DNA of 64,000 bases from Puffinus mauretanicus (Eukaryota; Chordata; Aves; Procellariiformes; Procellariidae). How positions within the stretch are numbered: position 1 is the first letter of the stretch; every line of letters begins with the position of its first letter. Shown piece by piece: positions 46,639 to 60,054 of the stretch. The DNA lies in the NCBI GenBank assembly GCA_023333565.1, contig JAJKFH010001810.1:1054001-1118000 (forward strand), written 5' to 3'. The notes under the pieces were generated by a model. It had not been told where the DNA came from and made no database searches. It saw only the letters and a list, made by a program, of their open reading frames with translations. A program made the position numbers and the translations under genes.

Positions 46639-49600
46639 GTATGTAATTTCATGCAAACTGAAAAAATCTTACTTTTTGTTGTAGTCTACTGGCAGATGAG
46701 ATTGCTGGCACTTACTGCAGTGCAATTATGTTCATGTTGCTCCTGGGGTAGAATCAAATGCTCAAGTAGTTACCCATATATATTTGATGAAATGCATGTA
46801 AAAGTTTGCCAAGAGTATCCAAGTATTGCTCTGTTTAGGGAAGTATTAATTGGAATGGGCAAGATAATAAAAGTTGTCTTTGCTGCTGACTTAAAAATAG
46901 TATAAATATTGAAAAAAAAAAAAAATTAGAAACATCTTGAAGCTTAGCCAAAAAGGGAATATCCTCTTCTGTGCTACTGTTTTTCATGAAAAGAAAGTTT
47001 TGTTCCTCTTTCCATGGTAGTCAAGAGACTTGTTTTGGAGACATACGCAATCTACATCAAGAAGAAATTAAGTCTTGAATAGTTCATAAGTCAGTTATTC
47101 CTAGTTGGATTATGAATACATCTAAGCTTAATTATTTTAAGAACATGCTTGCTAGTAAATTCAACGTCTGCTTTTAACAAAGTGTACAAAATCAATACTG
47201 AGGCATAAGTGTTGTAATCATTATTTTTGTCTTTTTTTTTTTTTTTTAAATAGAGGCAGAAAATTTTTCCCCTAACAGTAAAAGTAATGGGAATTTTTGA
47301 TCGGTAGATGTGTGTATTAATATTACAGGCTCAACTGAAGGTAAGCCCTGTGTAGAGAGGCAGTATATCAAATTCTCCACTCAGTTTCTCATTCTGGAAA
47401 CTATGTTTGTAGAGGCTGGTCACAGAAGTAAGTAAAGGTCTGATTGTAGTTGAAGGATCTTAACTTTGGTTTATAGGTTACATGGATTTTAATTAGCTCT
47501 CATTCAGGAATGGCACACTTAAGAAAAATTCTGTTCTGAGGGGTTTCTACTTCTGTTTCTCTCCTCCCTACCTGCTACAAGCTGCTTTTTAATTATTTAC
47601 CTGAGATCATAATGCACATCCTATCGGCTTGTAACTGTTCGGACTCTTCTTCACCAGATAACTCTGCAGGAGTGGTCCTGATCCCCCTCGTGATTCCCTT
47701 GATGTGTCACAGCCAGGGAAATGTCTCTCTCTGTTGAGTTGCAGGAGCTGTCATAGGACACGAAAGAGAAGCAGACAGGTCTCTGCCACTCTTCCAATAA
47801 GTAAATTTGATTCTTAATCATATAGAGTCTGCACACCTTGGAGGTGCTCTTGGTGTCAGAAGAACATTCAAAGAGGACTTTGGTGTCTGATCTGGTCTGT
47901 GGTGGGGAAGCAGGAGAAGGTACAAGTACCTTTTGGTACCTCACTTGGAAGTGCTACCATCAGCTTGGAGACAAATGTGATTATGAATCTGTAATATTCA
48001 AATCCTGTGCATAACTCAGTTTCCAAGGAAAGGATTAGAGAGGTGTCATTAGTTTAAGATTTTTTTCCTGTCTTCAGCCTGTACTTCAAGAACCGGAATA
48101 TAATTAAAAACACTTCAAAGAACTAAGCATGATAACTTCTTGCACCTTTTTTTTTTTTTGAGGTTGCTGTTTCTCATTTTTTTGGTAGTCTTTTTAATGT
48201 GGTGTAAAGATTTGATTGGTGAAAAGACTGTAACTCATTACTTTTGTGTGTTGAAGGATGGGCTAGAAAACTCTACAGCTAGTTAAAACTCGTCACATTC
48301 GAGCCACTTGAGGAGTTGAAATGCAGTCTGTGTTACATGACTCTGATCATGAAAAACCCATGAATTCTTAAATATGTACTTTGATACTGCCTGACAGATT
48401 GATTTACTCTACACAGACTCCTTCACATGCATACACCCATCTCTCCGTACTAGAGCTCTGAATGGAAAGGGATTCGTCTTGCTGAAGTCAATGCCAGGGG
48501 AATCTGGCTCCTGGAACGATTCTAGGTTGTAGTAATTCCCTTTTTCCTGAGACCTAGTGTTAGAGTCTCTGATTTTTCTTTTCTTTTTTTTTTTCCTTTT
48601 TTTCCCCCTTTTTCTTTCTTTGAGGCATTATATTTTTAATTATATGCAATTTCTGCATATATATAACAGATGGGGAAGACAGTTCTGTTATTGTAGTATA
48701 TAACAGACTTGGAGAAATCCAGCTGCTTTTCGTGGTGTTTTTGTGTACTGTGTGCTAACAAATTTGTTTTGCTTAAGGAACGGAGAAATTTTTCCTTTAT
48801 TCACTGTCCTTTAATGTTCTTACCCATCTTTGTTCAGTTGGACTAAAAGTTCTTCAGAGCAGGAAACGGTTCTTACCTTTTAAGAAAGACTGAAAGTCGC
48901 ATGAGGCCAAAGGACATTACTATGCATCAAACAACAACAAAAAAATATTCTTAATTGCATTGGTCTTCCTGCAAAACCTGTTCGGTAAAGTACCTGTTCA
49001 CTCTTAAATCTGTTGTTGCGTGACATCTCATAAAGAATGGAGTGTGTCCTTGGCTACATTTTATAAATTACTGCTCTCCTGGTTGAATGTATAATACTCC
49101 TTGGCTGAGAAACTTATGGTATGAAATACTGTTTATTTTCTTCCCACAATACATCAGCACTTGAAGAGCAGCATAAACTTCAACATCCCTAAATATCATG
49201 TGGCAGTTTAATCCACCGCATTTGCTTACTTCAGTACAGTTTACATAGAACGCAGCATCATTAAAACAAATTCTAATGTTTGAAACTTTGTTTTGCCACA
49301 GCTGGAGATTTTAGTGTTTCTCAAGCCACAGTTGCATCTCTTGCTACTGCTTTGCTGCTTCTACATTCTCCATCTTTTGATATGCAGTGCTTGATAAGGT
49401 CTTTAAGTTGCAAATAGAGTTGAGAATCGATGACACAAACTACTTAAACAGATATTTTAAAATGGTGAAAATTACCAAAATATTTTATAAGCAGATTATT
49501 TTTAACTTCATCTCTTTATTGATGATTATCTTTCAATATAAAGCAATACATACATTCAGTAACTTGAGAATATAAACAAGATAAAATTCAACTGCACTTG

Positions 49601-52600
49601 GAAAAGCCTACTGAAAAATTGAAATTAAGTTTCATTAATTAAGTTGTGATTGAATAAGCTTGCATATGAAAAGATAGAACTTGTTGAATATTAATGAAGC
49701 AATAGTATTTCTGACTGTCTGCATCATACCCCGGTATCCTTTAAATGTGTGCTAAATAGAGGATTTTTCAAACCCTAAAGGTGAACTGTTAACAATAGTT
49801 TGGAGTGCTTGTGTTGACTGCAACATTTCTTTCATAGCCCTTTTATCGTCTTTCAGAAACGAATTGGTGTTACTTGCATACATTGAAGACGATTGTCCAA
49901 TGCACGTTGTTCTGTTTGTTTTGAAGTCGATGATAAAGCTCCAGGACATCTGCCCAGTAGTATAATCTTGAAATTTTAGAGAGAAGAATGGTTTTTTCAG
50001 CACTAGTCAAAGTGAAGAACATGGCTGGGGGCTGAAATTAAATTGAATGGCAGGATTCCTCAGTATTCTTATTAGTTTTCTCACAGGCTGCTGCTGTGGA
50101 GGCAGTACGGTAGGTCTGGCTTTGAGACTTTAAGTTATGGATTGTATCTATGTAAAGCACACATTTATACGGTTATCTGCAAATAGTTATTTTACCTTCC
50201 AGTTGCAATGATGTAAGTCTATGTTCTACTTAACCAGTGTTTATCCACTAGAATTGGACTAAGAATCAGCAGTCAGACTTCTGCATATGCATCCTGGTGT
50301 TACTACCAGTACCCTGGCATCAATGTCCCCATTACCAGACAGGCCATTACTGATTATTTTAGTTATTTGATCACCTTCTGATAGGTAGCACATACTTACT
50401 GTACACAAAGCACTTACAGGAAGCTCTCATTTTCGGTAGGTGGCAGGAACGTTCTGGGATCAAGCTGTTGCATACTGTGCATCCCATAATATGGGATCTG
50501 AGGAGACTTCCTTTGAAAGCTGCTGTGTTCGTACTCTGTCAGCCAACGGAATAGTGAAAGAAGGAGGCAAAGATTAGCTAGCTCGCAGCCTTCTTCCTTG
50601 AACCCATCGCCTTCCTGCGCTGTCTCTGCAGTCCTTGAATCAAATGAACTTACAAGTCCTCTTTCTAAGCCAAAACTATCCACTCCCAGGAATTGCTGCT
50701 GTATATAACATGAAGTAGTGTATACAGCTGACATACAGAAATTGAGTGTTTGATCACTGAGCATTCAGCTGGATATTTCTATTGTGAATAGTTTATAAGC
50801 CAGAAAGTGCCAATTTAAAATTTTCAAGAAAGTGCAAAACTTCCTTACGTCTCAGTGTTTATGTATTTTTTTTTTTATGTGTAACATAGTCTAGTTGTTG
50901 ACTCTGAAAATACTGATTTAAAATGAAGCTATTCTATTCTAGAAACATATTTCCCCCAGAGAAACAAGTAATGTTCATTCTATGAACTGGAATAATCTCA
51001 TAAACTTTGTTTCATTGTGTGTTTTAGGGGTAACTGCAGAACTTTCTTGTGAATCTGAGAAGTTTGGTAACCAGGTCAAACTGGCTATTTTTAATTTATT
51101 TTTACTTTCATATAGAACATGCTGGTAAAGGGTTACAATTTTTAATTAAATTTCTCTTATCTCACTGTAATTCATCTTGTTGGTTGGTTTGTCGTTTTTT
51201 TTTTTATTCACTGAATATGTGTATCGTATATTATTGTAATTATGAAAAGGTAAATAATGGTGTTCCTTGGCAGCAATATAACATCTTATTATTCTGTTTT
51301 AAGTTGTGTGAGATGACAAACAACACTATTGTGTAGGCTCATAACACTACAGCAAATAAAACTTTAAGGATAAATAAAAGGCTTCTGTGGAATATGTCAA
51401 ACTGAATTTACTCCAGTCCTTTAGGAATAACAAACTTGTTCATGATCCTTTAAATAAAGAACTGGAAAAGAGAAATGCAAACAATACATGAAATAGGAAT
51501 GGAATTTATGCTATGGAAGTAATTGGGTTATTCTGCTCACAAATCAGTTGAAATAAATTCTTTAAACTATTTTTTTTCCCATAACAGAAAGTTTATAAAA
51601 ATGTTAAGAAAATAGACTATAGATATGCAACAGAAAATGGCTGCTAGAGACTTTGCAATCTTTGTAGATCTTTGGACTGAAGCAGTGATCTAATAACTAG
51701 GAAAGATCGACTGAATCTTCTGCACAAACATTGCTACGTATCTAACAAATAATTCAACTTTTAAAAAAAAGTCTTCTAAATGTATTTATCATCTCTTTCT
51801 GTACCATTAGACTGGAACACATGTTGTTTATAAATATCATGTACATTTGCAGCACTAAGACTTTTATTAGTAATTAGGTCAATAAAATTCCCATTTAAAA
51901 TCCCTTCATTATCTATGTAAGTGAAAGATTAACCCTCTGAAGAAACCAGATAGGCTCATCAGACCAGTAATGCACACTCAAAGGAAATCTCTAAAATTGA
52001 TCAGTAATAGACCCTAATAGATAACATAGAAAGCATGCACAGATTGTATTATCAAATAAATCTCAATGCTTTATCTTTACTCAGAACAGTCTAGACATTG
52101 AGATTTATACTTGCCATACACTGTCTTTAGTCTTAAATTGTTGCATTTCTTGGTTGGACTTGCTTTCACGTGTGGAGCTGCCCTATCCCATGTAAAATGG
52201 TTTAGCTGTTCTCCATAGATATACTTTAATAATATAAATGATACTTAGCTCTGTATAATAGTTTTCATGCATTATTGTCTAAAAAAAATTGCACTTTTTG
52301 AGGGGGTTATTGAAAAGCTTCTTTCTGGAGTGAGTTCCTTAAAAGCCCGTTGTGAAGCCAGTTGATTCTCTTACATCTCCCAGAACTTTTCTTTATATTT
52401 AAAGAAATATTCTCTGTGTAGTGTGGCTAAGCATTGCCTTCCTCAGTGCTGTCATCGCTGCTCTCAGGGTGTTAATTCAGTGCTGTACGCCACGTCAGTC
52501 TCTCTCCTTAATGTTTCTCTTGCAAAGCTGTCCTTTCAAGTGTTCTTCCAATTTTAATGCAGTCTTCACCATTATTGAAAGCATTTACCTTGCCAGACAG

Positions 52601-55600
52601 GGTGAAAAAAGAAAAACAGCTTTTTTTTCTTCTCTTTAGGCTGGCCGCAGACTTCTTTCTGAGGTCGTGAGGGTCAGAAGCACATTGTATTTTCACAATG
52701 CTCAAGTAGATTTTTTTTTTTTTCCCCCCCTACAATAAAAATTTGGGGCTGTGTTCCCTTGTCAGCGCTTTCATGATATCAGCTGTGGTACTGCTACTAG
52801 TATGAGTACACTGTGTCCATTGAGAGGCAATGTGATTGTTGCTGGGTATGCTGCTTGTTTTCTGAGCTCGTTTTGTTTTGCTTGCCTTTTTTTCCACTTG
52901 AAATAATATGCACGTATATTCATGACTTTCCTCCCGAGGCATTACTGTTCCTTTTAAGGGTCTTAATATTTGGGTCTGGCAAAGGATTCCCACCTAACTT
53001 CTGCTTTATCATCTTTGGCAATTGGTAGAGAGAGCGTTATCTGTTGTTGCTTTTATTATATCTCTCTCTGTAGTTGTATCATATCTTAATTTGCTTTCCA
53101 TGTTGCCTTTGTGTATTTTGTAGAAGTTCTGCTCTTATTTGAGAGTCCTCAAGAATGTGTTCATTGAACTTCAATTATTTGCTTTACCGGGGAGGGGGGA
53201 ATATTGTAAAATGGCATTTCATTCTTCTGTGAAAACACTGTGGTCCTGCAACTTTAACTTGGATGTAAATATTTCACAGATTAAGGTGATAAGGAGTGCA
53301 TAAATTTATGTGCGTCAACTAGCATAATAAAATACATTATTGCCACATACTTTGTGTATGAATTTAAGGACTTGTGGGAATTTTCATTAATGTCAGTTTG
53401 GTTATGTGTTTGTCACTTTCTATCCACTGGGTTGTTTTTTTTTCCTCCCTTTTTAAATTTGGTTTTATTCTCCATGAAAAAATCAAAATATTTTATGATA
53501 GTAACAAATTTGTCTTTCATTTCATCCTGGAAACAATCCTGAGTTGGTTGTAGAAATACTTACACACTGCAATGAGGTGATTTACACCAGCTTTTACTTA
53601 ATGTTTTTGGTGTAAGTGGAATAAATCCTGATTAAAAAGATTAATTTGTATCTGAGTATATGAATATTCTAGACTGAAATGGGATGGAGGGAAACCTCTT
53701 CAAGGTGAAGAAGATACGTCACTTGGGCTGTGAGGCTGGGTAGTTCTGCTGCAATTAAAGTAGCTGTCTGAGCAGGGCGAAGACCAGCACTGGAGGCTTG
53801 GAGAACAAACTGGGAGCAGACTTAGGAGCACAGACTCCCTGTGATAAGAGAGCCTATGGATCACGAAGGCATTGTAGTTTGCACTGTCATAAAGCTTCAT
53901 TTGGAAGCTTTGCTCCTCTTCCCGTTCCAGGTACTTACCGTGTATGTACTTTAATGAATGAACATCCTCTGAAACCCTCATGCTTGCCTGATTCAAGCCG
54001 CAGTAACATGGCAGCCCGTAGGCTCTGGCACAGCTGCTTTACCTATGTGGGTTGATTAAGTGGACACAATGGATTTTTTACTTTTGTTCATTAACATGGC
54101 ATTTAAATGAGATCCTAACATGCTAAGAGCATGTTATTAAGATGATGTGTGCATGCTGCAAAAGCTTAATTCCCGCTGCTTTACTTTGTTGTCATGATTG
54201 GGTAAAATGTCAGGTGGTTTTTCTAACTTTAAACGTTGTGCACTTCTGGTGATTAGAGGGAAAGAGAAAGCACTGCTCGTGAAATGGAATAGAGAGGGTG
54301 AAATGAAATTCTTTACGACTGAAACTTTCAAATAAATTACTTTGCTGCCAGACTGACCTGTAGACAACCATCTTCTTAAAGAGAAGCCCACCTTTCCGTG
54401 AGTATCTGGGGGAAGCTTTGTTTATGCCTTTTAAAAGTAAAATAAAATTATTTCTAGAGGATTGAGACTTCCAAATATATTGAACATATCCCTGCCTTGC
54501 TGCCTGACTTGACCACACCTTGAGACTTGCTAAAGTCTGTTTTAAATTCACTTACCCTTGCTTGCAATATTTGCCGGGAGACTGTTGTGTCACAGTTGTC
54601 ATTCCTATCCTCTGCCAAGTCAAAACTCCGTGCCGGCAATCTGCTTCGCAACCTGTCAGCTCTCCAAGGTTGTCTCTGCTCGTGCTGGTTGAAGAGATTT
54701 TTTGAGCCACTGTTTTTGGGTGGGTTTTTTTTTATTTTTTATTTTGGAGTAGTATTCCCCTGGGTTTCTGCTGTTGCTTTCACTTCCTGCTTTTTTAGCT
54801 ACCCAATGGTAACGCACAAAACTGGAATCTGCGAGTTATTCTGAAGTTCTGGAAAGTCTGGGAGGATTTGTAGTCAGTCCGCATTTCATGGAAGATTGGG
54901 ATGTATACATTTTTCATCTTACAAGTGTCATGGTACTTTTGTTATGAAGAGAATTTTCATGATTCTTTGGGAGACTGTGGAGAAGAAAATCTGTTTCACC
55001 GAGACAGACACTTCCAATGCACTTGGAAGGGATTCTCCTCCAAGCTGCCTTTGGACCAAGTCTTAAACTGACATGGTAGTAAATCTGGGGCTGTCGCTGA
55101 GCCTTCAAAAAGCTTAAAATGTAACTGTTATGACGGAAGTAAACAGGAAAAGATGGAAACACATTAATTGAAATTATTTACCTCTTTTTAGATGAGTGTT
55201 TGGTTTGCTTTGTTCTTTTAAAATTTATTTTCATAATATTCCAGAGACCTGATGTTCAGTTGCACGTCCTTTGTCATTAGCCAGTCACGGTGCAGGCCTT
55301 CTCAGGGCAGGCTGTGCACCTGCGACGCTTCTTAATTCCAACAAATTAGCTCTAAACAAACTCTGATTTTTGTATTTGTTGGCTAACCTAAAAGGTACTG
55401 AAAGCAACATGTGCATGAAAACATAAGTTAGGTCACATTTCCTTTTCTTGAAAATGGCACGATGCTGGCATGGTGAGTCCTAGACGTTGGTGTGAACCGC
55501 TGGTACTCCGAAGCGGGGTACACGGGTACAGCACCAGGCGTAGAGGGAAGGGTAGGAACTCCTTGGCTGAGTGTTAATTTGCTTTGAGTTCTAAATCGAG

Positions 55601-55910
55601 TTGGAAAACTTCTGTGCACTGTCCCTGGCAGGCTTTCTTCATGTGAAATCTCTCTGTAGATGGATCACTATTAAAATCTGTGAACTAAGGAAAAGAAAGA
55701 GGAACACTTTTGTAGTCCTGGGTCGGTAAAGATTTCTGGGGTTGACTGGCTCTGCACCCAGAACTGCTAATGTAACCTGGAAGCCCTGTGCTCACAAGGT
55801 GTTGATATCTGAGGTGCTGGGAAGTACTGAGATACCGATGATCTTGGTGCCTTCAAACTAGTGTCCTGAACTTTACTCTCTGACACAAATTTTGCAAGAA
55901 TGTTCCTTGT
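46639..55910. other. AT-rich non-coding stretch, no gene recognised
   Basis: This is the longest featureless part of the window. Open frames are short and without recognisable similarity. There is a T16 run at 47232-47247 and a longer pyrimidine tract at 48573-48621. No transposon or RNA gene could be supported. Confidence 0.55.
48573..48621. repeat. 49-base uninterrupted pyrimidine tract
   Basis: Every base is C or T, mostly T with a CCCCC core. It is low-complexity DNA of the kind that can form unusual helical structures. No adjacent exon was identified. Confidence 0.9.
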
Positions 55911-56248
55911 TGTGGAGAAGAATTGTAGAATCGGGAGTTTCGGCCAAGATAAGACTTCAGCCTGCGCGCTGAGAACTAGCAGACGCGCACATACGCCTGA
56001 GATAAGACCTGAACACCTGGCTTAGTTGTCTCCTCTGTGAGGAAACTGCAAACATCAAAATGAAAAGGCTCTCAGCTAGGGATGCTGCTGGCAGTCCCCC
56101 TGAGGTGGCAGATGTGGAAGCCAGAGAAGAATTGAATAAAGCAGAAGAGGTGGCCTAATCAGCACCAGCTGATTCAAGAGCTGAAACAGGTGAAGGGAAT
56201 TGTGAGCAGACGTGATCGTTGCCGGAAGGAAGAGACTGTTTTTCTTGG

Positions 56249-56255
56249 TATATAG
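56249..56255 (+). promoter_or_regulatory. TATA box of the ERVK-like LTR
   Basis: TATATAG lies about 340 bases into the LTR, with AATAAA 82 bases downstream, the expected layout of U3 promoter and R. Confidence 0.55.
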
Positions 56256-56336
56256 GGGAGACAAATCGGGTGATGATAGGGAGAGGCAAAGGAGAGAGAG
56301 ACAGCCCCGTTATGATAAAGGCTCCAGTATTGTAAC

Positions 56337-56342
56337 AATAAA
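56337..56342 (+). terminator. AATAAA poly(A) signal of the ERVK-like LTR
   Basis: A canonical AATAAA sits about 47 bases before the LTR 3' end and is followed by a GT-rich stretch (TGTGCATGTATATGTGAGG), as expected for a downstream element. Confidence 0.6.
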
Positions 56343-56395
56343 GGATTCTGTGCATGTATATGTGAGGGTCTGTGCAATCACACACCACACCTTGT

Positions 56396-58977
56396 CTGTT
56401 GGGATTTGATTCAGTGAAGAATGGTCTACAGTTACCTTCAATGAGAACAGGCCTTCTGAAGAAGAAGATAATAAAATTTTGTCGTAACTTTTTTGTTTCG
56501 CAGAAATGTTGTGGGACTACTAGAGTTGAGTTTTAGTTTGTAAATATCTTTATGGTTATTAGAAGAAGGATTATTTAATACCTGGCTGGTTATTATAACC
56601 TCGGCTTGCAATACCTGTTAATCTACAGCAATATACATTTAACTTTATTTAAGTAGGAAATATTTTCTTGTTTTGCTGTGTTCTTTTTAACAGTAGAATA
56701 TCATATTAAAAAGCCAGTCCAGATGCATGTGAAGTTTTACTGTAGATAGTAGCTGAAATCGTTTCCTTTTTAAAACTGAAATGCAAGCTATACATACCAA
56801 ACTGTCAGATTTCATGTAAGGGTGCAACCAACAGTTGATGAAACTCCACAAATAAAGCCATTCCAGAGCAAGGGAACAAAACGGCTACATGAATAACGTA
56901 TAAAGTTATTTATATAGGAATGTGACAGTTACAGAAATGTAACTACAAAGATCTCATTCTCCAGGCTTCTTCCATTGCTATTCACAGGAGAGGTATCTCG
57001 ACTTTCCATTAGGACTGGTCACAAGTCCTGAGCAACTCATTGTCTCACAGCCTTTGTTCAATATAGGCTCTTGGAGATCTCTGCCAGATTGGTTTCCACT
57101 GAAGGGTATGTGGAGACTATCACTTTGTTTTAAAACAGAGCTGAAGGAGCTGAAGCTCTTAACTCTCCTTTTCACATAGTAATTCAGGGATTGGAACACT
57201 TCTTCAGAACTCGTGTTTCAGGTGGAGGAGATTCAAATACCTGCTTGACTTTGTAGAGAGTGGGTTAAGAGGGGGGGAAAAGTGGAGGGACACTCCTACT
57301 GTATCATGTTCGATGGGATAGTCATAGTCTTGTGGAAAAACCAAAGTGAATCAGAAAAAGAGCAATTAAGATAGCAGATAGGTTGTTCACCTGTGTCTGG
57401 GGAGTCTTAGAGTCCAGTTGTATTTCCTTCTTCTGACTTTTAGTTACTGGTGCATCAAACAGCCCTTGAGGAGACTGCAAACCCAAGCTTCCCATTTTCA
57501 CCCACGTGTCCTATGCAGATGGCCACAGACTCAAGCCTAAGCTTGCCACTTTCTTCTTGATCCGTACTTCTCCAAGTATGCCCACTCTGGAGGAGCACTT
57601 GCAACTGAGGGGGTTCCTGGACCAGGCTTCTCTATACCACAACATTTACGGAATGCCTGTAAAAGAGGGATTTGGGTCCCTTGAAATGAGGGAATTAATT
57701 ACATTTGAAGTTAGCTGTAGTACTTACCCACTTGCTCTGAGAAACTGTTGGATAAAACTGGGGCAACTAGCTATAATTTAAAACAAAATTATGACGCTTG
57801 GACTTTCTTGAAAGGAGGCTGTTGGGTGTCTGGTTTTAGAGCAGGTGCTGATGTATGAAATCTGAGTATGGAAGAGAATGCCTAAGAGTTTCTGAAGAAT
57901 AATATTAAAGGTGCTCCTCTATTCTCTCCCTGTTTGTACTAACTGAATTAGGTGCCTCCCTGTTCAACCTGTTTTGTCTGTCTTTTCTCCACCTCGGCCC
58001 CTGAACATGCTAATGTAAGAAGTTAAAGTAGATCTGATAGATAACCCTTCAGAAATGCCTGATTCTCTCCACCGATGAGTAGGTGAACTCAGAGTGACCA
58101 GCTTTGATTTAGATACCTGAATTTTAGCTTTCTAGAGTTGAAAAAGGTTAATCTCATCTTTTGCTGCTAAAAGGAAGCCATGTTGCTTAAATGTCTCACA
58201 GTAAGAGAATGGCCTTTTCTTTTTTACTTACCAATACAATTCATAGTATTTTTACCCTTTTCAAAGTCTTGTGTGAACCTTAGATTATGCCAGTTTAAAG
58301 AAAATTAATTGTACTATCAACTTTTGCTTTTCCAGGGCAGAGTTGGCCAGAATGATCAACTGCTGTCTAATCATCCTGTTAAATATCATAATTCTGAATA
58401 CACCTCAGGCCATTTTTTCTGTTGATGCTTTTTTGTTGTTGTTTTTTTTTAATACCTTGTTGTTTAATATTACCTGATCTGAATAGCTATTGTACATCTT
58501 ATTCTAAGTAGTTTAACTAGAGAATAGGGATAAGGAATTGGCCAAACAGTCCCTTTCTGATGGATGATCCTGTATTATATAGCTAATAGTGACAAGTGGT
58601 TTTCTTGGAAGGGTTTGATCAATAAAATTCCCCTGGATTTATTATCCGATCTTTGTCTCCTTACAAAGTAACAGTTTCTATTCTTGTAGGCTTGACTGGC
58701 ATTTGATTTATCAGATGAAAGTTTCTGCGTTGCCCAGTTGAGACTGTCATTGTAATACTCTGAGACTTTTAGGACACCAAACTGTAAGATAAGAATCTGT
58801 TCATTGTTGTAATTGGTGTAATGAAGATTATTTTTTTTTTTTTTTAACGTTGTGATGTACATCATTGGTCAATTATCAAAGATCCATAGAAACTGAATTG
58901 AAGAAAGGAGCAGGTTCTGCTATGTAGCATTGGGGTAGACTAATTGTAGTTAAAAGGAGGGGTTGTGTGAGGCAAAA
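56396..58977. other. Non-coding stretch, no gene recognised
   Basis: Short frames only, for example 57506-57781, with no recognisable similarity. There is a T15 run at 58831-58845. The sequence does not resemble retroviral internal DNA, which supports the solo-LTR reading of the element to its left. Confidence 0.55.
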
Positions 58978-59825
58978 TCATAGAATCATTTAGGTTGGAA
59001 AAGACCTCTAAGATAATCGTGTCCAACTGTTAACCTAACATTGCCAAGTCCACCACTAAACCATGTCCCTAAGCACCTCATCTACACGTCTTTTAAGTAC
59101 CTCCAGGGATGGTGACTCAACCACTTCCCTGGGCAGCCTGTTCCAAGGCTTGACAACCTTTTCGGTGAAGAAATATTTCCTAATGTCCAATCTAAACCTC
59201 CCTTGGCACAACTTGAGGCCGTTTCCTCTCGTCCTATCGCTTGTTACTTGGGAGAAGAGACCAAGACCCACCTCACTACAACCTCCTTTCAGGGAGTTGT
59301 AGAGCACGATGAGGTCTCCCCTCAGCCTCCTCTTCTCCAGGCTAAACAGTCCCAGTTCCCTCAGCCGCTCCTCATAAGACTTGTGCTCCAGGCCCTCCGC
59401 CAGCTTCGTTGCCCTTCTCTGGACCCGCTCCAGCACCTCAATGTCCTTCTTGTAGTGAGGGGCCCAAAACTGAACACAGGATTCGAGGTGCGGCCTCACC
59501 AGTGCCGAGTACAGGGGCACGATCACCTCCCTGCTCCTGCTGGCCACACTATTTCTGATACAGGCCAGGATGCCGTTGGCCTTCTTGGCCACCTGGGCAC
59601 ACTGCTGGCTCATGTTCAGCCGGCTGTCAACCAGCACCCCCAGGTCCTTTTCCTCTGGGCAGCTTTCCAGCCACTCTTCCCCAAGCCTGTAGCGTTGCCT
59701 GGGGTTGTTGTGGCCGAAGTGCAGGACCCGGCACTTGGCCTTGTTGAACCTCATACAGTTGGCCTCAGCCCATCGATCCAGCCTGTCCAGGTCCCTCTGC
59801 AGAGCCTTCCTACCCTCCAGCAGAT
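58978..59825 (-). mobile_element. CR1 LINE, 5'-truncated, minus strand, well preserved
   Basis: The plus-strand left edge TCATAGAATCATTTAGGTTGG is the reverse complement of a CR1 3' end with a short octamer tail. The minus strand carries an unbroken ORF2 C-terminal frame up to about 59,825, where homology stops at [12 protein letters not shown]; beyond this the sequence is unrelated, marking the 5' truncation. The intact frame and many remaining CpGs suggest a relatively young copy. The subfamily differs from the CR1 at 28,323. Confidence 0.96.
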
Positions 59826-59868
59826 TGGTGCCCATGTTTTGTTTGTGTTCCCCCCGCCCTGAAATCAA
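59056..59868 (-). pseudogene. CR1 ORF2 C-terminal fragment (uninterrupted frame)
   Basis: A frame of about 270 codons is open to its natural stop. From [15 protein letters not shown] onward it matches the CR1 ORF2 C-terminus: [80 protein letters not shown] and [17 protein letters not shown]. The first dozen or so residues lie upstream of the truncation and are not CR1; the first codon of the interval is TTG, so there is no genuine start. The endonuclease and the catalytic part of the reverse transcriptase are missing. The absence of stops or frameshifts reflects recent insertion, not function. Confidence 0.93.
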
Positions 59869-60054
59869 GTGAAGTGTTTATAGTCCTCTTAAAATAAATC
59901 TGATACACCTGTGTGTTTGGTACGGTACACTTATTTCAACAGTGATGTTTAAATTCCCATTGAGTTTTATAAGCAAGCTCCCAGCCGCATGAAGGAACAA
60001 AATTAGACCTTTGAATTTGTATTTCAGTCTGGATGCTGACAGGGTGGTCACCTC

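Larger units (their letters stand above)
55911..56389 (+). mobile_element. Solo LTR of a third retroviral family, 479 bp
   Basis: The element begins TGTGGAGAAG and ends ACACCACA. It is flanked by a perfect 6-bp duplication, CCTTGT, at 55905-55910 and 56390-56395. Inside are TATATAG at 56249-56255 and AATAAA at 56337-56342, 82 bases apart, giving a short R region. The 5' part keeps many CpGs (around 55,930-56,000), which suggests a fairly recent insertion. A 6-bp duplication is typical of class II (ERVK, alpha/betaretrovirus-like) elements. It shares no obvious sequence with the other LTRs here. No internal coding region is adjacent, so it is a solo LTR. Confidence 0.88.

Noticed and set aside
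59203..59862. 219-codon plus-strand open frame
   Set aside because: It is the antisense shadow of the CR1 ORF2 tail on the minus strand and resembles no protein.
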